Source: an uncultured bacterium
GTDB taxonomy: Bacteria > Cyanobacteriota > Vampirovibrionia > Gastranaerophilales > Gastranaerophilaceae
Direction of reading: 5' to 3'
DNA length: 64,000 bases
Assembly: GCA_902462155.1 (NCBI GenBank)
Contig: CABQAQ010000010.1
Span: 14,503-78,502, forward strand
The translations under genes were made by a program, and so were the position numbers. Shown one piece after another: positions 59,936 to 64,000 of the stretch. Every line of letters begins with the position of its first letter. Position 1 is the first letter of the stretch. The notes below the pieces were generated by a model. The model did not search any database and was not told where the DNA came from. It was given only the letters and a program-made list of their open reading frames with translations.

Positions 59936-60562
59936 TTAGTTATGAGAAAAAGTAATAAGTTTTAGATTGCATTTTTTAGGGTTAATTATATCATCATCAG
60001 GCAAATTATAACAGCTTAGACATCTGGGTTCGAAAGTTTCTTTTAAGTTTTCATCAATAACACTTGGTGTATTTTTTTTTGCAGGCAGTCCATTAATAAG
60101 GCGTTGAGTTCTTACGGCATATTCGCTATGGCAGATTCTGCATATTGCTGTAAGTTTATCGACTTTATCTGCCAGAGCTAATAGTTCCGGCATAAATCCA
60201 AATGGTTCGCATTTAAAATCTAAGTCTAAGCCTGCTCCTATCACTTTTTTACCTTGGCTTATTAACCTTAAGATTACTTTTATTATATTTTTATCAAATA
60301 AATGTAAATCATCAATTGCCACAGCATCAATCTTTTGATTTTCTATTATTTTAAGTATATCATTTGCAGATGCTATACTTTTTGCTTCTATCCATAAACC
60401 ACTTTGTGATTCTATATAATCTTTTTCGTATTGATTTTTTAATAATGGTAGAAAGAGTACTACATTTTTTTGTGAAATTATAATCCTTTTTACTCTTTTT
60501 AATAACTCTTCTGTTTTTCCACTATAAATCGGTCCGGTAATAATTTCAAAACGATACGACAT
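59936..60562 (-). CDS. tdk: Thymidine kinase, type II
   Basis: Phosphorylates thymidine for DNA salvage. The 208-residue protein has a P-loop GPIYSGKTEELLKRVKRI (canonical GPMFSGKS) and zinc-binding CRIC and CLSC pairs. Its lasso region is GLDLDFKCEPFGFMPELLAL, typical of the family. The segment holding the catalytic Glu is usually IDEAQFF but reads IDDLHLFD here, so the Glu is replaced by Asp. This may lower activity or change substrate choice. It is convergent with pepA. Confidence 0.88.
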   Translation of the reverse strand: MSYRFEIITGPIYSGKTEELLKRVKRIIISQKNVVLFLPLLKNQYEKDYIESQSGLWIEAKSIASANDILKIIENQKIDAVAIDDLHLFDKNIIKVILRLISQGKKVIGAGLDLDFKCEPFGFMPELLALADKVDKLTAICRICHSEYAVRTQRLINGLPAKKNTPSVIDENLKETFEPRCLSCYNLPDDDIINPKKCNLKLITFSHN

Positions 60563-60640
60563 AACTGACTCTTACCTTAATTTAATCAAATAATATCCAC
60601 TACACACACTTTTCCTTTTTATTATACACTATTTCTAAAA

Positions 60641-60673
60641 AAAAAGAAAGCTCGTTTTTTATTAAACAAGCTT
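60641..60673 (-). terminator. Terminator after pilin-like gene
   Basis: On the minus strand AAGCTTG and CGAGCTT pair over 7 bases with one mismatch around a 12-base loop, followed by TCTTTTTTT. It lies 31 bases past the stop. Confidence 0.7.
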
Positions 60674-60703
60674 CTCTTTTTTATTTTTTTTAAAAATTTT
60701 TAA

Positions 60704-61294
60704 TTATTGTCCAGCTATTGTTTTATCAGCTAAGATGTCTGCAGCTGCTTGACCAGGAACAACCCTTTGAGGTAATATATAAAATACAAATTGATCTTTA
60801 ATTCCTTCAACATTACTTATCGGCGCATCAGTTCCACCACTTGCACCACCAGATAGAGTATTAGGACCTCTATCTCCGTTTACATCTATTGTTAACTTAC
60901 AAGAGTCACTATAAGTTGAACCGCTGACAGAACCAGTACTTTGTATTGTAGAAGCGACATCACTACAAGCTTGCGTACCATTGAAATAATATGCAATACC
61001 ATCAGCAGTAAAATATCCTTTGTTAGTTGCGTCATATTTAAGAATACTTGTACGAGAATACATAAATTTATTTAAATTTTCTGTGTTATTTATAGTTGTA
61101 TTCATTTCATTACCGGTTAAAGCATAGTTTAAAGTAATAGCCTGATTAATAACAGACATAGCTTTTTTCAAAGCTGTTTTAGTTTCTTGTTTATTAGTAT
61201 TACTTAATAGTGTAGGTATAGTCATAGCTGCAATGACACCGATAATAACAAGGGTAATCAAAACCTCTGCTAAAGTAAAACCTGATTTTTTCAT
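60704..61294 (-). CDS. Type IV pilin-like (prepilin) protein
   Basis: A 196-residue prepilin. The N-terminus MKKSGFTLAEVLITLVIIGV has the cleavage site G-F after the basic leader, with Glu at +5, and a 20-residue hydrophobic helix follows. Prepilin peptidase cuts after G5, leaving an N-terminal Phe. The globular part has two Cys (ACSDVA and DSCKLT) that may form a disulfide loop, and a Gly/Ser-rich linker. It is a major or minor pilin of the pilus or type II system encoded at 23.4-29.8 kb, judging from family and genome. It is monocistronic here. The ATG has GGCGG upstream. Confidence 0.93.
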   Translation of the reverse strand: MKKSGFTLAEVLITLVIIGVIAAMTIPTLLSNTNKQETKTALKKAMSVINQAITLNYALTGNEMNTTINNTENLNKFMYSRTSILKYDATNKGYFTADGIAYYFNGTQACSDVASTIQSTGSVSGSTYSDSCKLTIDVNGDRGPNTLSGGASGGTDAPISNVEGIKDQFVFYILPQRVVPGQAAADILADKTIAGQ

Positions 61295-61440
61295 TTTAAC
61301 TTACCGCCTTTCTCAATTACAATTTAAACTCTTATTTATCCATTTTACTTAAGTAAATTATATCAAAATTATTATAAAATTCAAGTCTTTTGATAAAATC
61401 TTATATAAAAATAATACCCAGAATAGAGGTAAAAATAACA

Positions 61441-62199
61441 CTAATTTGATTTATTTATTAAAAATTGTACAACATGGTAAGCCAAAAAATACCCTGAAAC
61501 CGCAGGTACAAAAGGTGTTGAGCCCGGTGATATTTTTGTTAAGTTTTGTAAACTTTGAGATGTATTCTGTATATTTATCTGATTTTTTATACCTTTAATT
61601 TTTTTAGGTTTTTCTTCACTTACTACAACAGTTAAATTATTTTTTATACCAATATTATGAAGATTTCTGATTGTATTTTTTAGAAAAGAGCAATTAAAGA
61701 CTTTAATATCAGAAATATCACAGATCCTAAGCTTAGTCGGATCAAGTCGGTTTCCGGCTCCAAGTGAGCTTATAATAGGTATTTTATTGTTATAACAATA
61801 AGAAATTAAGTCAATTTTTGATCTCATAGTATCGATAGCATCAATAACAAAGTCAAAATTAACTTTAAATAGTTTATCATTAAGTTCTTTAGAATAGAAA
61901 GTATCATAAGAATCTAAATTAAGATCCGGATTAATATCTAAAAGACGAGAATGAAAGAGGCTAATTTTTTTTTGCCCTACGTTGCTATTTAAAGCAATAA
62001 TCTGTCGATTAATATTACTTTTAGAAACAGAATCAAAATCTATAATAGTCATATTCCCAACACCGGCTCTGGCGAGGCTTTCAGCAGCAAAGCCTCCAAC
62101 ACCGCCAAGACCTACGACTAAAATATTTGATAATTTTAGTTTTTCTTGGATATTTTCACCCCATATTAATTTGTTTCTTGAGAAAATTTCATCAGACAT
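61441..62199 (-). CDS. tcdA: tRNA threonylcarbamoyladenosine dehydratase TcdA (ThiF/MoeB family)
   Basis: A 252-residue E1-like enzyme that cyclises t6A37 of tRNA to ct6A using ATP. It has VVGLGGVGGFAAESLARAGV then GNMTIIDFDSVSKSNINRQI, the ATP-binding signature. DFVIDAIDTMRSKIDLISYC is the adenylation loop. The C-terminal PKKIKG and GSTPFVPAVSGYFLAYHVVQ agree with the TcdA subgroup rather than ThiF or MoeB, as the latter's zinc Cys pairs are absent. It lies 17 bases downstream of gatB on the same strand. Confidence 0.9.
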   Translation of the reverse strand: MSDEIFSRNKLIWGENIQEKLKLSNILVVGLGGVGGFAAESLARAGVGNMTIIDFDSVSKSNINRQIIALNSNVGQKKISLFHSRLLDINPDLNLDSYDTFYSKELNDKLFKVNFDFVIDAIDTMRSKIDLISYCYNNKIPIISSLGAGNRLDPTKLRICDISDIKVFNCSFLKNTIRNLHNIGIKNNLTVVVSEEKPKKIKGIKNQINIQNTSQSLQNLTKISPGSTPFVPAVSGYFLAYHVVQFLINKSN

Positions 62200-62216
62200 A
62201 ATATGTATAAAACTTT

Positions 62217-63662
62217 TTATTTATCCAAAGCTTCTTTAATAAGTTTATTAAGAACTTGAGGGTTAGCTCTACCTTGAGTAACTTTCATCACTTGTCCGAC
62301 AAAGAATCCGAATAATTTATCTTTACCGGCTTTGTATTGTGCTACTTGGTTAGGATTATTTTTAATAATTTCATCTATAATTTTAATTAATTGAGAATCA
62401 TCAGAGATTACACTAAGCCCTCTTTTTTCTACTAATTCTTTAGGTGAAGCACCGTCTTTTAACAGATCGATAATAAGACCTTTTGCAATATTATTAGAAA
62501 TAACCTTATCTTCAATGAGTTTAATAAGCTCGCAAAGTATCTCAGGAGTAATTTTAGTCTGATCAATAGTAAGTTTATTTTCTTTAAGATAAGCAGTAAT
62601 TTCTCCCATAAGGAAATTAGAAGCCATTTTAACATTAGTATTAAGATCAATCATCTTATCAAAGAATAGAGCAGTTTCCATCTGATCAACAATGACATTA
62701 GCATCGTATTCTGATAATCCTAAGTTAATATATTTTTCTCTTTTAGCTTGAGGTAGTTCAGGCATTTTGGATCTAATCTTTTCGACCCATTCTCTAGAGA
62801 TATGAAGAGGTGTTAAGTCTGGTTCAGGGAAATATCTATAATCGTGAGCATCTTCTTTTCCACGCATAGATTTGGTAACACCTTCATTGTCATCCCACAA
62901 TCTTGTTTCTTGAACAACTTCTTGTCCATTTTCAACAAGATCAATTTGCCTATCAATTTCGTATTCTATAGCTCTTTGGAGAGCTTTAAAACTATTTACA
63001 TTTTTTATTTCGGCACGAGTACCAAATACATTTGATCCTTTTTCCATAACAGAAATATTAGCATCACATCTTAAAGAGCCTTCTTCAAGATTGCCATCGC
63101 AGACATTAATATATCTTAAGATATTACGTAATTCTTGAACATAAGCTCGAGCTTCATCAGAACTTCTCATATCAGGTTCAGAAACTATTTCAAGTAAAGG
63201 AGTACCGGCACGATTAAGATCTACTAAAGAGTAAGAGGATCCTGCTATACCACAAGCACCTGCGTGAACTAATTTACCTGCATCTTCTTCTAAATGTGCT
63301 CTTGTTATGCCTATTTTTTTCCCATTTATATTAATATACCCGTTAATACAGATTGGTTCATCATACTGAGATATTTGATAACCTTTTGGTAAATCAGGAT
63401 AGAAGTATTGTTTTCTATCAAATTTGCAACGTGATGGGATTTGACAATTTAATGCAAGGCCGCATAGAATACCCATATTAACAGCTTCTTTGTTTAAAAC
63501 CGGAAGAACGCCGGGCATACCTAAAGTAATAGGACTTGTTTGGGTGTTTGGTTCTTGACCAAAAACATTAGCATCAGGAGCAAATATTTTTGACTTTGTT
63601 TTTAATTGTGCGTGTACTTCTAAACCTATTACTACTTCATATTTTTCTCTTAAATCTTGCAT
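62217..63662 (-). CDS. gatB: Aspartyl/glutamyl-tRNA amidotransferase subunit B
   Basis: With GatA and GatC, converts misacylated Glu-tRNA-Gln or Asp-tRNA-Asn to the correct forms. The 481-residue protein has the start EVVIGLEVHAQLKTKSKIFA, then PDANVFGQEPNT, MPGVLPVLNKEAVNMGILCG and the zinc or nucleotide region FDRKQYFYPDLPKGYQISQY. RAHLEEDAGKLVHAG and SLVDLNRAGTPLLEIVSEPD are diagnostic. A C-terminal YqeY domain follows (about 330-481). GAGGTG precedes the ATG. The gene leads tcdA. Confidence 0.97.
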   Translation of the reverse strand: MQDLREKYEVVIGLEVHAQLKTKSKIFAPDANVFGQEPNTQTSPITLGMPGVLPVLNKEAVNMGILCGLALNCQIPSRCKFDRKQYFYPDLPKGYQISQYDEPICINGYININGKKIGITRAHLEEDAGKLVHAGACGIAGSSYSLVDLNRAGTPLLEIVSEPDMRSSDEARAYVQELRNILRYINVCDGNLEEGSLRCDANISVMEKGSNVFGTRAEIKNVNSFKALQRAIEYEIDRQIDLVENGQEVVQETRLWDDNEGVTKSMRGKEDAHDYRYFPEPDLTPLHISREWVEKIRSKMPELPQAKREKYINLGLSEYDANVIVDQMETALFFDKMIDLNTNVKMASNFLMGEITAYLKENKLTIDQTKITPEILCELIKLIEDKVISNNIAKGLIIDLLKDGASPKELVEKRGLSVISDDSQLIKIIDEIIKNNPNQVAQYKAGKDKLFGFFVGQVMKVTQGRANPQVLNKLIKEALDK

Positions 63663-63745
63663 ATAAATATTCCACCTCTTTTTTGATATAACTTATTTTT
63701 ATTTTATTTGCAAAATAGAAAAAAGTCTAATTAAAAATTATTTTA

Positions 63746-63797
63746 AAAATAAGTTTAAAAAAAAAGACTTTACAATTTAGAATTATCATATTATAAT
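63746..63797 (+). promoter_or_regulatory. tRNA-Asn promoter with upstream AT-rich motif
   Basis: TTTACA (63769-63774), a 17-base spacer and a perfect TATAAT (63792-63797) lie 15 bases before the tRNA. Just upstream, AAAATAAGTTTAAAA (63746-63760) matches the 15-mer upstream of tRNA-Ile. Confidence 0.75.
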
Positions 63798-63812
63798 AAA
63801 ATTGTTAATTGA

Positions 63813-63884
63813 TCCTCAGTAGCTCAATGGCGGAGCAACCGGCTGTTAACCGGTAGGTTGTTGGTTCGAGTCCAACCTGAGGAG
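63813..63884 (+). tRNA. tRNA-Asn (anticodon GTT), CCA not encoded
   Basis: A full cloverleaf. The acceptor stem pairs TCCTCAG with CTGAGGA, the discriminator is G, the anticodon loop CTGTTAA carries GTT, and the T-arm holds GGTTCGAGTCC. TTT follows in place of CCA. A short T-run at 63885-63890 may help end transcription. Confidence 0.97.
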
Positions 63885-63954
63885 TTTTTTATTACGATTA
63901 AGCCCTTTTGCAAATATATCAAACGGTGATTTATAGTCATAGTATATATAACTA

Positions 63955-63993
63955 GACACTTAAAATTAAAATGTCTGACACTTAAAATTAAAA
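63955..63993. repeat. Direct repeat at window end
   Basis: GACACTTAAAATTAAAA occurs twice, at 63955-63971 and 63977-63993, a 22-base period with TGTCT between. AGACA and TGTCT flank the first copy as a dyad. The next bases leave the window, so the array or element cannot be followed. It lies 70 bases past tRNA-Asn. Confidence 0.7.
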
Positions 63994-64000
63994 ATTTCAA

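Noticed and set aside
61441..62199. MoeB or ThiF instead of TcdA
   Set aside because: The paired zinc-binding Cys of MoeB/ThiF are absent and the C-terminus fits TcdA.

Overview
This window comes from an AT-rich (I estimate under 30% GC) flagellated diderm bacterium. L- and P-ring flagellar genes, a secretin-based type IV pilus or type II secretion locus, and KDO synthesis genes all require an outer membrane. Gene content and several lineage-restricted hypothetical families fit the non-photosynthetic cyanobacterial sister group (Vampirovibrionia/Melainabacteria, e.g. Gastranaerophilales). That assignment is inference and no search was run.

Layout. 1-6891 (-) is one flagellar basal-body operon, read from high to low coordinates: a lytic transglycosylase, flgF-like, flgG, flgA, flgH, flgI, a single-domain flgJ, a small unknown, flgN, and flgK running off the window edge. 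7130-13565 holds a membrane acyltransferase, valS, dxr, and a free-standing rplJ-rplL unit with an L10-type leader and an intrinsic attenuator. 13893-22644 holds two large unknown proteins flanking gyrA-thrS. 23198-29833 (-) holds tRNA-Ile and a pilus/secretion operon (GspC/PilP-like, secretin, ATPase, platform protein). 29914-37399 holds a U32-like protein and an envelope-sugar cluster (kdsD, kdsC, acetyltransferase, UDP-xylose synthase, UDP-glucose dehydrogenase). 37400-43972 is a patchwork with a CDGSH protein, a DXS-like enzyme, a DMT transporter, tmRNA and three damaged genes. 44082-49229 holds the distal spc operon (rpsE-rpmD-rplO-secY), then adk-map. 49317-55544 holds two small membrane proteins, a MATE transporter, a double-receiver sensor kinase, a ComM/YifB ATPase and infC. 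56073-58139 holds two related unknown genes. 58352-63662 holds pepA, tdk, a pilin-like protein, tcdA and gatB, followed by tRNA-Asn.

How the parts connect. The flagellar operon at the left and the paired genes at 56-58 kb appear linked through regulation. The first of the pair has an almost perfect flagellar sigma-28 promoter and the second has a degenerate one. Both proteins share an N-terminal QARFLSLT signature and a C-terminal KNVETSFK signature. Between them lies a G/T-rich, C-poor tandem-repeat island quite unlike the rest of the window. I consider this the best candidate for an undescribed system: late-flagellar-class proteins, possibly exported, with a built-in recombination or slippage element. 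The pilus operon and the isolated pilin-like gene at 60.7 kb probably serve the same machine. Dxr and the DXS-like enzyme both belong to the MEP isoprenoid pathway but lie apart.

Other notable points: infC appears to start at ATT, the classic IF3 autoregulatory start. An AT-rich 15-mer recurs upstream of three stable RNA genes. Several small relics show gene decay in the 37-43 kb and 55 kb regions.
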